From the NCBI RefSeq assembly GCF_014203645.1, contig NZ_JACHJL010000003.1, positions 434,001-498,000 on the forward strand: a stretch of DNA of 64,000 nt, read 5' to 3'. Position 1 is the first letter of the stretch, and every line of letters begins with the position of its first letter. The notes under the pieces were generated by a model. The model was not told the origin of the DNA. It searched no databases and was given only the letters and a program-made list of their open reading frames with translations. This document shows, one piece after another, positions 36,103-45,457 of the stretch. A program made the translations under genes and the position numbers. The DNA is from Streptomyces zagrosensis. Its GTDB lineage: Bacteria > Actinomycetota > Actinomycetes > Streptomycetales > Streptomycetaceae.

Positions 36103-37908
36103 ATGAGGATGCCTCGCTCAGTGCCCAAGGCCGCCGTCATCGCCGGTGCCCTCGTGATCGTGGCCGCCTTGGCGATCACGCTGGCCGTACTGGGATGGCC
36201 AGGCGACGACGATTCGGGGCCCGCGCACCGGTCAGGTTCCGATTCGGCCTCGCCGACCGGCCCGGATGGCCAGCCGCCCCTCGACGGCCGGTCGCCGCGC
36301 CCCCTCGGCTCGGCGAAGGCGCCGCCCGCGCCGCGGGTGGTGCCGGCAGTACGTTCGTATGCTCCCGAGGGCGGCCCAGGTTGGCGGCCGGGCCCGGACT
36401 CCCGCATCGTTGCCGACCCCAAGGGCCCGCTCGCCGACGAGGCCAAGCGGCTCGCCCACGAACTCAAGCTCTCCTCCTCCGCTGGCCCACCCCGCCGAGG
36501 CGACCTCGCTCTCGCCCTGCGCAACGAAAAGACAGGAAATACAAAGAAGGATGACGAAAAGGGGCGCGAGGTAGCGGCGGAAACCAGGAGCAGGCAGCAG
36601 ATCAGGAGTGAGCGGGGGAAGGGGAAGGCGCCGGACGCGCGGAGCGCCGCGGCCCGGGAGGTGGCGGCGCGGCTGGCCCGTGAGGCGTACGTCCTGACGG
36701 TGCGGGACGGGCAGGCGTTGATCACCGGTTCCGATGACGCGGGCGTCTTCTACGGCACCCGCACCGTCCGACAGGCACTGCGCTCCGGCGACGGGCGGTT
36801 GCCCGCCGGTGTCGTACGGGATCGCCCGGACCGCCCACAGCGCGGGCTCATGATCGACACGTCGCGCAAGCACTTCCCGGCGAGTTGGCTCGAAGCCCGG
36901 GTGCGGGAGGCGGCCGACCTCAAGCTCAACCAGATCGGGCTGCACTTCTCGGACGACCAGGGCTTCCGGATCGAGAGCAGCTCACATCCGGAGATCGTCT
37001 CCGATCCGCATCTGACCAAGGCGCAGGTGCGGCGAATCGTGCGGTTGGCCGACCAACTGCACATCGCGGTGATTCCGGAGATCGACTCGCCCGGCCATCT
37101 CGGCACGGTGATCCGCGCCCACCCGTCTCTGCAACTGCGCGGCACGGACGGTCACGCGCCGCGCGGCACGATCGACATCTCCGCACCGGGCGCGGCCCGC
37201 ATCCTGGACGATCTGCTCCGCGAGTTCGCCCCGCTGTTCGCGACCAAGAGCGGCGGCGGCCCGTACTGGCATCTCGGCGGGGACGAGTACCAGGCCCTGA
37301 CCGTGCGCGACCCGGAAGGCACCTTCCCGGAGTTGGCTGAGCGGGCCGAGAAGAAGTATGGGTCCGGAGCGCGGGTGCAGGACCTGGCCACCGGCTGGCT
37401 CAACGACCGCGCAAAGGTCGCCCGGCGGGCCGGGGCCAGGGTCAAGGCGTGGAACGACGGCTTCTTCCGGGGCGGTGTGGTGCACGCCGACAACGATCGG
37501 GAGGTGGAGTATTGGACGGGCAAGGAGATCGGCGCCCGACAGCCCGAGGAGTATCTGCGGCAGGGCCGTCCAGTGATCAACGCGAACGACGAGTACCTCT
37601 ACTACGTACTCGGTGAGCCGAACGACTTCCCGTACCCGACGGGCCGGCGGATCTACGAGCAGTGGTCGCCTCGGGTCCTGCGGGGCAGCCAGCCGGTACC
37701 GGCCGAACTCGCCGGTCCGGAGAGGGTGTTGGGTGGACGGTTTGCGATCTGGTGCGATATCTCCGGCGCGCAAACAACAGAACAGGTAGCGCGCGGCATC
37801 CGCGCGCCCCTGCGCGCCCTGGCGCAACGCGTATGGGACCCGCGTCAACCGTCGCTGCCGTGGGCGCAATTCGCGGCGCTGGGGGATGAGGTGGCGGCGC
37901 CGCGGTGA
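36103..37908 (+). CDS. Family 20 beta-N-acetylhexosaminidase, membrane-anchored or secreted
   Basis: 601-residue GH20 enzyme that removes terminal N-acetylglucosamine or galactosamine from chitooligosaccharides or glycans outside the cell. An N-terminal hydrophobic segment (AVIAGALVIVAALAITLAVLG) acts as signal or anchor without an obvious cleavage site, followed by a disordered Pro/Ser linker. The GH20 domain starts near residue 240 (RGLMIDTSRKHFP). The catalytic Asp-Glu pair is in HLGGDEY (Asp394, Glu395). A Lys/Glu-rich insertion (about residues 145-180) interrupts the N-terminal GH20b-like domain. GGGAG lies eight bases before ATG 36103. Confidence 0.92.
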   Translation: MRMPRSVPKAAVIAGALVIVAALAITLAVLGWPGDDDSGPAHRSGSDSASPTGPDGQPPLDGRSPRPLGSAKAPPAPRVVPAVRSYAPEGGPGWRPGPDSRIVADPKGPLADEAKRLAHELKLSSSAGPPRRGDLALALRNEKTGNTKKDDEKGREVAAETRSRQQIRSERGKGKAPDARSAAAREVAARLAREAYVLTVRDGQALITGSDDAGVFYGTRTVRQALRSGDGRLPAGVVRDRPDRPQRGLMIDTSRKHFPASWLEARVREAADLKLNQIGLHFSDDQGFRIESSSHPEIVSDPHLTKAQVRRIVRLADQLHIAVIPEIDSPGHLGTVIRAHPSLQLRGTDGHAPRGTIDISAPGAARILDDLLREFAPLFATKSGGGPYWHLGGDEYQALTVRDPEGTFPELAERAEKKYGSGARVQDLATGWLNDRAKVARRAGARVKAWNDGFFRGGVVHADNDREVEYWTGKEIGARQPEEYLRQGRPVINANDEYLYYVLGEPNDFPYPTGRRIYEQWSPRVLRGSQPVPAELAGPERVLGGRFAIWCDISGAQTTEQVARGIRAPLRALAQRVWDPRQPSLPWAQFAALGDEVAAPR

Positions 37909-38189
37909 GTGGTGGCCGACACCCCAGGGCCTTTCCTGATGACCCGCCCTCGCCGTGAAGAGAGCGGGCCGCCGCGCGTGCGTGGGCTGGGCCTGGACAT
38001 AGATCCTGGGCCCCAGGTCGGCTAGATCGGCATCACCCATGGTGCTGCCTGATGCTCAGAAGGTGCGTAGCCGGTAGGCACGACTCGCGGCCCTCCTCCA
38101 TCCCTTGGAAGAGGGCCGCAAGCGCAGCGGATCGCCGCCAGAAGGCAGGGGCGTACGCGGAGGCAGCAGAGACGAGGCTGCGCTTCCCC

Positions 38190-38393
38190 GAAGCGCTGCG
38201 CCTGCACGACTGGCGCCACAGCAAGGTCACTGAAGGGTGTGGAGGCCGGAAGAAACCCCGTGGAAGTCTCCGCGAACGCCCGGCACCACTCCCCGAGACA
38301 CATCGTGACTCGTACGGTCAGCGGCGGGCCGAAGGGGCCCGCAAGCTGGCGGCTGGGACGGCGCGGCGCATCGGTCTGAGTGAGCCTGAGTGA
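38190..38393 (+). pseudogene. C-terminal relic of a tyrosine recombinase/integrase
   Basis: Read with two compensating frameshifts (near 38240 and 38300), this stretch gives the end of a phage-type integrase. It has LRLHDWRHSKVTE (box II His-x-x-Arg), VEAGRNPVEVSANARHHSP in the next frame (second His region), and then YGQRRAEGARKLAAG back in the first frame with the catalytic Tyr. It ends at TGA 38391-38393. No N-terminal half, excisionase or tRNA gene is recognisable nearby. The rest of 37909-38716 holds no gene; a small palindrome (CCTGGGCCCCAGG) lies at 38005-38017. Interpreted as debris of an old integrated element. Confidence 0.5.
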
Positions 38394-38480
38394 ATCGGCA
38401 AACGCGTTGGTCACGCCGTTGGTCACGCGGGGGTCTGGCCGCCACATCGCCGCAGGTCAGAGCCCTAAAAAGCCTCAAGA

Positions 38481-38520
38481 CGGTCGGGGCCGCCACCCCC
38501 CACAGGAGAGGCCCCGACCG
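38481..38520 (+). terminator. 11-bp hairpin downstream of the integrase relic
   Basis: CGGTCGGGGCC (38481-38491) pairs perfectly with GGCCCCGACCG (38510-38520) around an 18-base loop. This is likely the terminator of the lost integrase gene or element. Confidence 0.65.
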
Positions 38521-38716
38521 CCGTACGAGACGGGCCCGTTTACGAGCCCGTATCACCTACAGCGCCACGCACCCCGAATGCGTCACACCGGGCCCTCGAT
38601 GCCGGTCTGGACGCGGCCTAGCGGATGCCCGTAACGTGCTGGTCCGCGCCGCTGGGCGCGGCGATTGCTTATCTCTTCGCGGCCTGGACGATCGGCCGTG
38701 TGCCAGGGGGACTGAA

Positions 38717-39799
38717 ATGTATCCGTGCGGGAATTGCCGCGCTGTCGCCGTCGGCGCTGATGGGCGCTGCGCTGCGTGCGGCTCCTACCAGCAGCAACAG
38801 CAGCAGCCACTGCCAAGCGCCCCTCCCCTTGGCTATCCGGCCCCCGGCCCGTACGGCATGGGCATGACCGCCCCAGCCGATCTGCGGCGCGGGCTGTCCA
38901 CGGCGCTCATGGTGTTGTTCGGGGTGGCGATCGCGGCGCTGGTGCTCGCTTTGATCGCACGTGGCGGCCAGTACAGCCAACTCGGCGACCAACTCGACGG
39001 AAAGCACGTCACCCGGGACGAGATCGAGGATGCCGACGCCTTCTACCTCGGCATGTTTGTCCTGAGCAGCCTGGTCATGGTGGCCATCGCTGTCGTGTGG
39101 GCCATCTGGTTCCGGCGGCTGCGGTTGAACGCCGAGACATTTGCGCCGGGGCAGCACCGGTTCACCTCCGGTTGGGCGGCGGGCGCCTGGTTCACGCCGG
39201 TGGTGAACCTCTGGTTCCCCAAGCAGATCGCCAACGACATCTGGCGGGCCAGCTCCCCGCAGGGCCCACACAGCGTGCCGCGGGGCCTGCTCAATGCCTG
39301 GTGGGTGACGTGGATCTCGGGCGGCGTGATCTTCGGGTTGGCAGCGACCAGGTACAGCAACGCGAAGAACGAGGCGGAAGAGAGCTTCCACTTCATCACC
39401 AGGAACGCCGCGGAGGACGCCCATTCGGCCCTCGCCCTCCATATGTTCGGGTACGTGGTGACCATCGCCTCCGCGATCCTCGCCATCCTCGTCGTCCGGC
39501 AGATCACCGGCATGCAGCAGCAGCGCGCCCTGCTGCCGCCGCAGAGCGGCGCCGGCTCGGACCCGTTCGGTGGCATGGGCGGCGCCCAGCCGTACGGGGT
39601 CCAGGGTGCCCAGCCGTACGGAGTGCAGGGCGGGCAGCCCTACGGGACGACCCAGCCCTACGGGGGTGCCGCGCCCTACGGCGGCCAGCAGTACGGTGGA
39701 CAGCAGTTCGGCGGTGACCCTGGCACGCCGCCGGGGTCCGGGCAGCAGCAGGCGCCGGGGCAGCAGAACCCGTATGGCTCCGGTCCCGCCGGATACTGA
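38717..39799 (+). CDS. DUF4328 membrane protein with N-terminal zinc ribbon
   Basis: 360-residue protein. The first 25 residues hold two Cys pairs (CGNC and CAAC) that can bind zinc, followed by a Gln-run and Pro-rich linker. A DUF4328 core follows with about four membrane spans (ALMVLFGVAIAALVLALIA, MFVLSSLVMVAIAVVWAIW, the WWVTWISGGVIFGLAA region and MFGYVVTIASAILAILVV) and the family motif GAWFTPVVNLWFPKQIANDIW. The C-terminus is a repetitive Gln/Pro/Tyr/Gly tail (QPYG units). ATG 38717 has AGGGGG six bases upstream. Function unknown. A sigma factor gene follows 60 bases downstream. Confidence 0.85.
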   Translation: MYPCGNCRAVAVGADGRCAACGSYQQQQQQPLPSAPPLGYPAPGPYGMGMTAPADLRRGLSTALMVLFGVAIAALVLALIARGGQYSQLGDQLDGKHVTRDEIEDADAFYLGMFVLSSLVMVAIAVVWAIWFRRLRLNAETFAPGQHRFTSGWAAGAWFTPVVNLWFPKQIANDIWRASSPQGPHSVPRGLLNAWWVTWISGGVIFGLAATRYSNAKNEAEESFHFITRNAAEDAHSALALHMFGYVVTIASAILAILVVRQITGMQQQRALLPPQSGAGSDPFGGMGGAQPYGVQGAQPYGVQGGQPYGTTQPYGGAAPYGGQQYGGQQFGGDPGTPPGSGQQQAPGQQNPYGSGPAGY

Positions 39800-39859
39800 C
39801 ACTGACGGGCGGCCCGGACGACGACCACGTACGGCGCCGCTGAGCAGCGGATACTCCAA

Positions 39860-40723
39860 GTGGAGCAGGTTGAGGGCGTGCAGGGGGACGACGGGGAACT
39901 GACCGCCGCGGTGTGCGCGGCGCAGGACGGGGACGAGGCCGCATTCCGGACCGTCTATCGGTCCGTGCATCCGCGGCTGCTCGGGTACGTCCGGACGCTG
40001 GTTGGTGAGTCGGATGCGGAAGACGTCACCTCGGAGTCCTGGCTGCAAATAGCGCGAGACCTCGGCAGGTTCGACGGGGACGCGGATCGATTTCGGGGTT
40101 GGGCGGCGCGTATCGCCCGCAACCGGGCGCTCGATCACATCCGCATGCGCGGGCGGCGCCCGGCCATTGGCGGGGATGAGACCGAACTCGCGGACCGGGC
40201 AGCCGACGCCGACACCGCACGCGAGGCCCTGGAGTCGCTTGGCACCGGGCGCACCCTTGCGCTCATCGCCCAGTTGCCCAGGGACCAGGCCGAGGCTGTG
40301 GTGCTACGGGTCGTCGTCGGCCTTGACGCGAAGAGCGCGGCCGGGGTGCTCGGCAAGCGGCCCGGTGCCGTACGCACCTCGGCACACCGCGGATTGCGGC
40401 GGCTCGCCGATCTCATCGAGGGGCCTGTGGATGAGCCGGTGGCCAGCGCTGTTATGGGTGGCGCCGCCGCCGGGTCGCCGCCGGGAGCGGGTCGTGTGGA
40501 GGGCACGGTGGCGACGGAATCCGGCCCGCTGCCGCGCCGCGGAACGGGATCTTCCGTACGGCCGGGAGCAGCGGCGTTCGCTGGCCGAGACGGCACACCA
40601 ACCGAGGTGGTGGGAGCGGATGCCACGGGGGAGGCGCTCTCGGCGCAGCGCCTGGGGCGCAGTGGCGCGGCGGCGTCCGCGAGTGTGACGGATTCGTGCC
40701 CGCGGACGCAGAGGGACATGTGA
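39860..40723 (+). CDS. ECF-type RNA polymerase sigma factor
   Basis: 287-residue sigma-70 family factor. Region 2 spans RTVYRSVHPRLLGYVRTLVG to DADRFRGWAARIARNRALDH, with the -10 recognition helix. Region 4 (ALIAQLPRDQAEAVVLRV, then GKRPGAVRTSAHRGLRRL) binds the -35. The last about 95 residues are Gly/Ala/Arg-rich and beyond the usual end of an ECF factor. GTG 39860 is used; GTG 39878 is an alternative. The TGA overlaps the ATG of the next gene (TGATG at 40721-40725), the classic arrangement for a sigma/anti-sigma pair. Regulon unknown. Confidence 0.92.
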   Translation: MEQVEGVQGDDGELTAAVCAAQDGDEAAFRTVYRSVHPRLLGYVRTLVGESDAEDVTSESWLQIARDLGRFDGDADRFRGWAARIARNRALDHIRMRGRRPAIGGDETELADRAADADTAREALESLGTGRTLALIAQLPRDQAEAVVLRVVVGLDAKSAAGVLGKRPGAVRTSAHRGLRRLADLIEGPVDEPVASAVMGGAAAGSPPGAGRVEGTVATESGPLPRRGTGSSVRPGAAAFAGRDGTPTEVVGADATGEALSAQRLGRSGAAASASVTDSCPRTQRDM

Positions 40724-42747
40724 TGGCCGACAAGCACCAGTACGGCTGGCTGGATGATGATGCCGTGGAGCGTTTGCTACGCGGCGCTCCGGTGGATGGC
40801 CCGGGCGGGTTCGGCGCGACGGACAGCGAAGACCCTGCGGATGCCGCGGATGCCGCGGATGCCGCGGATGCCACGGACGTTGCGGACGTTGCGGATGTTG
40901 CGGTACGGACTGGGCGGGGGCCGTCCGAGGCCGTACGAATCGCCAGAGTGCGGACCGCGTCCAATGGCGGCCGGGACACGGGGCGTCCGTCGACGTTCGC
41001 TGGCCGTGCCTCCGATGGGTGTGCCTCCACTGGACGTGCCACAGCCGGCGGTCCGGCGGAAGGTGTTCCAACTGGGGACGCTCTGACGGGAGATGTCCCG
41101 GCCGGATCGGGTGCCGCGACGAGAACGGGTGCTCCAGTTGGGGCCGGTGACCGGGCGGGCAAAGCGGCGTCGGCCTCGGCCGACGCCGAAACACCCGCTG
41201 TGGGGGCGGTTGCGGGCCGGTCCACGCCGGTTCAGGACGGGGCGGACCACCTCGCGGCGAAGCGCCTCGCGGGCGTGCTCGCGGCGGTGGCCGACGAGGC
41301 GATGGGCCCGTTGGCCCACGCGGTGCGCCTGGACCGCCCGATGCCCGGCGAGGAGGCCGCGGTCGCGGCGTTCCGCGCGGCGCGGGCCGCCGCCGCGCTG
41401 TCAGGGCCCGGCGCGCTACCAGCCGAGGCGCCCGGGGCCGGGCCGCGCGGAGCGGGCGCGACATCGCAGATCACCGAACGCCGCGCGCCCGGCGAACCGG
41501 GTCGGCCGGCACCACAGATCACCGGCCCGGTGCTGGGCGGGCCCGCAACGGGCGGGGTCCCAGGCGTTCGCGGGGCCGGCACCGGTGGCCCAACGGCGCA
41601 CGGGCCCGCCCGGGGGGCTAGCGCTCGCGGAACTGGCGTTCCTGGCCCCGATGTTCCAGGCACCGATGCCCCAGGCGCCGACGTCCGGGGCCTCGATACC
41701 CAAGGCGCCGATACCCAAGGCGCCGATGCTCAGGGCTACGGTGCTCGCGGCGCGTCCCCGCAGGGGCGCGGCACGTTGGTCGGTGCGCGCGCCAGGCGCA
41801 ACGCCTTCGGACCGGCGGCAACCGGCGTCGTCGGCCGGGCGGACACCGGCCCGGGCCGCAGGGGAAAGACCACCCCGGGGAGGCCATCATCAGTGGGTCG
41901 CCCGCTGCGCGCTGGCTTCGCCGCAGCCCTGGTGGGTTGCGCCCTCGGCGGTGTTGCCGTCGCGACCGGTACGGGAATGCTGCCGACGCCGTTTCGCAGC
42001 GGCCCGCAGCCCGCACCGGCCTCCAGCGTGACCGCGGCCGAAAGCCCTCATGGCCAGTTGCCGCAACCGAAGATCAGCGAAGCGAGCGAGGCGTCGTCTG
42101 TCGGGCCGAGCGGGTCCGCGCCGGCGTACGAGGACGGCGTCGGCTCCACCGGTCCCGCATCCGCGCCCCCGGGCGATGGCAGCCCGGACCCCGGCATGCA
42201 TCCCAGCCCCGGTGTCGGCGATACGGACGACCCCGGCGGCGACCACGGCCAGGAAGGCGCCGACACTGGGAGCGATGGTCGTCCCAGTCAGCAGCCCCCG
42301 CGGTGGACGCCCGACCCGAACAAGAAGCGTTGGGTCGTGGCGATGTGTCGGGAGTACGTCGCGACGAAGAACGGCGAGGACACCGCCCTCGACTCGCACA
42401 CGCTACTCAAGCTGGAACGCGCGGCGGGTGGCGCTGACGCGGTACGCACATTCTGCAAGGGCGTTCTGAGCGGTGGGAGCGGCGAAGGCGGCTCACGCCC
42501 CGGCGGTGGTGGCGGTGGTGGTCATCAAGATGGTGGTCCCGCCGGTGACCACGGTGGCGATCACGATGGGGAGCACGGCGGGGGCCCGGGTGATGGTGAC
42601 CATGACGGCGGCCACAGCGACGGTGGCGGCGATGCTGGAAAGCCTCCGGGAAACGGTGGCAGCCCCTCACCCACACCCACGCCGTCACACACGTCATCGT
42701 CCAGCCCCACGGTGACCGAAACGGTAATTCCCGCCACCAACCACTGA
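40723..42747 (+). CDS. Probable single-span anti-sigma factor with long low-complexity regions
   Basis: 674 residues. The short conserved N-terminus (YGWLDDDAVERLLRGAP) would be the cytoplasmic sigma-binding part, then an Asp/Ala repeat from seven 9-bp units (40837-40899). A second ordered block (DHLAAKRLAGVLAAVADEAM to VAAFRAARAAAAL) leads into collagen-like Gly-x-y sequence. One membrane span (GFAAALVGCALGGVAVATGT, about residues 393-415) is followed by a small extracellular domain with two cysteines (WVVAMCREYVATK, RTFCKGVLSGG) and a Gly/Asp/His-rich end. The anti-sigma role is inferred from coupling and topology; no zinc anti-sigma HxxxCxxC motif is present. Confidence 0.75.
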   Translation: MADKHQYGWLDDDAVERLLRGAPVDGPGGFGATDSEDPADAADAADAADATDVADVADVAVRTGRGPSEAVRIARVRTASNGGRDTGRPSTFAGRASDGCASTGRATAGGPAEGVPTGDALTGDVPAGSGAATRTGAPVGAGDRAGKAASASADAETPAVGAVAGRSTPVQDGADHLAAKRLAGVLAAVADEAMGPLAHAVRLDRPMPGEEAAVAAFRAARAAAALSGPGALPAEAPGAGPRGAGATSQITERRAPGEPGRPAPQITGPVLGGPATGGVPGVRGAGTGGPTAHGPARGASARGTGVPGPDVPGTDAPGADVRGLDTQGADTQGADAQGYGARGASPQGRGTLVGARARRNAFGPAATGVVGRADTGPGRRGKTTPGRPSSVGRPLRAGFAAALVGCALGGVAVATGTGMLPTPFRSGPQPAPASSVTAAESPHGQLPQPKISEASEASSVGPSGSAPAYEDGVGSTGPASAPPGDGSPDPGMHPSPGVGDTDDPGGDHGQEGADTGSDGRPSQQPPRWTPDPNKKRWVVAMCREYVATKNGEDTALDSHTLLKLERAAGGADAVRTFCKGVLSGGSGEGGSRPGGGGGGGHQDGGPAGDHGGDHDGEHGGGPGDGDHDGGHSDGGGDAGKPPGNGGSPSPTPTPSHTSSSSPTVTETVIPATNH

Positions 42748-43222
42748 ATGCCCCCGTCCGCACGCGCGGCGAACGGGTCATGTCGGCCGATCTTCCGCTC
42801 GGATAAAGGGGACTAACAGGTAAGAAATGCCCGCTGTGGGGCAACGTGTGCCGGTCAGAACCGATTAGGTGTGACGTTTTCTTCGGCGACGGCGCAGAAT
42901 GGAACGGGCCGACTGGTCATCGGCCGCGCGCAAGCCGGGGTTCCCCCCGTACCTACGGCTGCGCGCAACTGGCGCGGGTGGGGCACGTTCCCCCGGCCCT
43001 GCCCGCGCCCCCTCACCGCACCGCTGCCCTTGGGCGCGGCAGCACAGGCAACCACAGTCAGCCCGTACCGCTTAGCCGCGCCTCCCGGTGCGTACGCACC
43101 GGCTTCGAGTCACCTGCTTCGAATCACCGGCTTCGGGCAAAAGCTCCGGCCCGGTGCGTTCCGCGTCCACGGAGCACCACGCACACCTCAACTCGCCTCT
43201 GCGCGTAACCACCCGTGGTCAT
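42748..43222. other. Convergent spacer without a gene
   Basis: 475 bases between the anti-sigma and L,D-transpeptidase stops. Open frames are Arg/Pro-rich by-products. A loose repeat ACCGGCTTCGAGTCACC / ACCGGCTTCGGG lies at about 43099-43140. No clear terminator hairpin was found. Confidence 0.5.
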
Positions 43223-44143
43223 CTACCGGTAGACGACCACCTTGTCACCCGCCTTCACCTGGGCGAAGACTGCGGCGATCTTCTTCTCGTCGCGGACGTT
43301 GACGCAGCCGTGGGAGGCACCGCTGTAGCCACGGGCGGCGAAGTCCGACGAGTAGTGGATCGCCTGACCGCCGCTGAAGAACAGGGCGTACGGCATCGGG
43401 GAGTCATAGATCGTCGAAACGTGGTCACGGCTCTTGAAGTCCACCTTGAAGGTGCCCTCGCGCGTCGGCGTGTACTGCGAGCCGAACCGAACGTCCATCG
43501 CGGCGACGACCTTGCCGTTCACCATCCACGCCAGCGTCCTGCTGGACTTGCTGATGCACAGTGTCCGCCCCGTCAGACAGCGTGCGTCCGGCTTGGCCAT
43601 CGGATGAGACGTCGGCGGATACATCGCATCGCGATTCGGCCGCTCCGTCAGGTCGCGCAACTTGGACCAGGTCTTGGCGTCGAGGCTGCCGGAGACCGGG
43701 CGGCCGTGGCCGCGCTGGAAGGCGGAGACGGCCGCGCTGGTGACCGAGCCGTAGTAACCGGTCGGCTGGCGGGTGAAGAGGCCGAGTTGGTGCAGCCGGG
43801 CCTGGAGTTCCCGTACCGTCTCGCTCCGCGCCCCGGCCGCGAGCACCGGCGGCGGCAGTGGCTTCGCGGTACGTGTCGGCCAGGTGCGCTTGGGCGGCGC
43901 GGGCCGGTGTGTGGAGGGCTTCGGCTTCGGGCGGTGCGTACGCGGGGTGGTGCGCGCGGGCTCGGGGGCCTCACGCGTGCGCTGTTGCGGCGTACTGCGC
44001 TTGTGCTGTTCGGTGGCGGACGCGCTCCGCGACGCACTGCCTTGCACGGTGTCGGGCTCGCACCCCGTGGCGGCCGTCGTCACGGCCGCCGCTGCTACCG
44101 CGGCGAGCGTGGCGCGTACGACGGACACGGATATCTGGCGCAT
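43223..44143 (-). CDS. L,D-transpeptidase lipoprotein with peptidoglycan-binding domain
   Basis: 306-residue YkuD-type enzyme forming 3-3 peptidoglycan cross-links or attaching proteins to the wall. The signal peptide ends in lipobox TAATGC, so it is a lipoprotein. A Pro/Arg/Thr-rich linker leads to a PG_binding_1 domain (TVRELQARLHQLGLF, SAAVSAFQRGHG), then the catalytic domain with HYSSDFAARG and SHGCVNVRD, where Cys is the nucleophile. ATG 44143. It stands alone between convergent and divergent neighbours. Confidence 0.93.
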   Translation of the reverse strand: MRQISVSVVRATLAAVAAAAVTTAATGCEPDTVQGSASRSASATEQHKRSTPQQRTREAPEPARTTPRTHRPKPKPSTHRPAPPKRTWPTRTAKPLPPPVLAAGARSETVRELQARLHQLGLFTRQPTGYYGSVTSAAVSAFQRGHGRPVSGSLDAKTWSKLRDLTERPNRDAMYPPTSHPMAKPDARCLTGRTLCISKSSRTLAWMVNGKVVAAMDVRFGSQYTPTREGTFKVDFKSRDHVSTIYDSPMPYALFFSGGQAIHYSSDFAARGYSGASHGCVNVRDEKKIAAVFAQVKAGDKVVVYR

Positions 44144-44365
44144 CTACTGCCCCCCACATCACGGATGTTTCCCCCTCCACGTATTCCCGGGGCCGCCGCG
44201 TGTCGAACCTCGGGCCGTGCCGAAGCGAGGCGAGCGGCGTGAACAGGACGCGAGGCGGAAGGAAACCGTATCTGGTGACGAGTCGGTCCGACAGCGCGAG
44301 CCAGCCGAAGAGGAGGGGAGTGGTGGTGGCGGAAGCGACAGCCGCGCCGTGAGCGACACTGAGGT

Positions 44366-44587
44366 ATGTCCTCTCCACGCCGCACCTGTCCGGTCTGTAC
44401 GCGCGAGATCGCGGTGGTCGGCGGGCGCTTCGCACGGCACGACCCGCCCGGTCGGCGCGCCACGTACGAGCTGACGTCCTGCCCCGGCTCGCGCCGTATC
44501 GCGCCCCTGCTCACCACGGAACCGCCGGCGAAGCTGTTCGGCGGCGCGGACGGCCCGGCGTTGCCGGGGCAGCAGGCGCTGTTTTGA
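44366..44587 (+). CDS. Small zinc-ribbon-like protein
   Basis: 73-residue protein. CPVCTREIAVVGGRFARH and SCPGSRR provide three cysteines and a histidine that could bind one zinc. Similar very small proteins occur in Streptomyces, function unknown. It is followed 23 bases later by a textbook terminator, which supports a real transcript. Confidence 0.65.
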   Translation: MSSPRRTCPVCTREIAVVGGRFARHDPPGRRATYELTSCPGSRRIAPLLTTEPPAKLFGGADGPALPGQQALF

Positions 44588-44610
44588 GCAGCTGCTGGGG
44601 CGGGCCGTTG

Positions 44611-44635
44611 GACGGGCGCCTTGTTGGCGCCCGTC
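44611..44635 (+). terminator. 10-bp terminator hairpin
   Basis: GACGGGCGCC (44611-44620), loop TTGTT, GGCGCCCGTC (44626-44635), then TTGTC. Lies just after the zinc-ribbon gene. Confidence 0.85.
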
Positions 44636-44710
44636 TTGTCGATGCCCCGGCAGCCGGGTGCTCTGGCGCCTCGGCGAACCGGGGCTGGCGGCCGGGTGGG
44701 CTGATGATCC

Positions 44711-44763
44711 GGTGGCTTGGTGGCTTGGTGGCTCGGGGGCTCGGGGGCCCGGGGGCCCGGGGG
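44711..44763. repeat. Degenerate 8-bp tandem repeat
   Basis: About six units drifting from GGTGGCTT through GGGGGCTC to GGGGGCCC, in the spacer before the acetyltransferase gene. Confidence 0.75.
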
Positions 44764-44806
44764 AAAACCGTATGACGGTCGGTGTGCGTCCCGCCGACAA
44801 TGAGTC

Positions 44807-45457
44807 ATGCTGACCGACCATTGGCCGCTGGCCGGGCTGCGCGTCGCCACGCCACGCCTGGAACTGCGGCTTCCCGATGACGATGAACTCGCCGCCCTGG
44901 CCGACGTCGCCGCCGAAGGCGTGCACCAACCTGGCCAGATGCCGTTCTCCGTTCCCTGGACCGACGCTCCAGGGCCCGAGCGGGCGCGCTCGGTGGTCCA
45001 ATACCACTGGCTGCTGCGTGGCAACTGGACTCCGGCCGACTGGTCGCTGAACCTGGTCGTCTTCCAGAACGGCGACCCCCTCGGCGTACAGGAGCTGGCG
45101 GCCCGGGACTTCGCCGTGTTGCACGCGGTGAGCACCGGTTCTTGGCTGGGTCTGAAACACCAGGGCCGGGGCATCGGCACCGAGATGCGTACCGCCATCC
45201 TGCACCTCGCCTTCGCCGGGCTCGGCGCCCGGGAGGCGGTCACGTCCGCGTTCGAGGACAACGCGCGCTCGTACGGGGTGTCGCGCAAGCTCGGCTACGC
45301 ACCGGACGGCGTGCAGCGCGTCGTGTCCCAGGGCCGGCCAGCGACGCTGCGCAGGCTGCGGCTACTGCGTGCGCACTGGCGGCCGAGCGACGGCGTTCCG
45401 GTGACCATCACCGGCCTCGACCCATGCCGGCCGCTGTTCGGCCTGGACGCGGCGTAG
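44807..45457 (+). CDS. GNAT-family N-acetyltransferase
   Basis: 216-residue acetyl-CoA-dependent acetyltransferase of the RimJ/RimL-like type: TPRLELRLPDDDELAALADV at the start, the acetyl-CoA loop GLKHQGRGIGTEMR, and the family finishing strand FEDNARSYGVSRKLGY. The substrate may be a protein N-terminus or a small amine, unknown. ATG 44807; no strong ribosome binding site is visible. No operon partner. Confidence 0.88.
   Translation: MLTDHWPLAGLRVATPRLELRLPDDDELAALADVAAEGVHQPGQMPFSVPWTDAPGPERARSVVQYHWLLRGNWTPADWSLNLVVFQNGDPLGVQELAARDFAVLHAVSTGSWLGLKHQGRGIGTEMRTAILHLAFAGLGAREAVTSAFEDNARSYGVSRKLGYAPDGVQRVVSQGRPATLRRLRLLRAHWRPSDGVPVTITGLDPCRPLFGLDAA

Noticed and set aside
38560..38640. Second integrase tail (RALDAGLDAA before TAG)
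   Set aside because: Too short and needs another frameshift; only composition suggests it.
40304..41464. 386-codon minus-strand frame opposite the sigma/anti-sigma genes
   Set aside because: Arg/Pro/His-rich antisense shadow of two well-supported genes.
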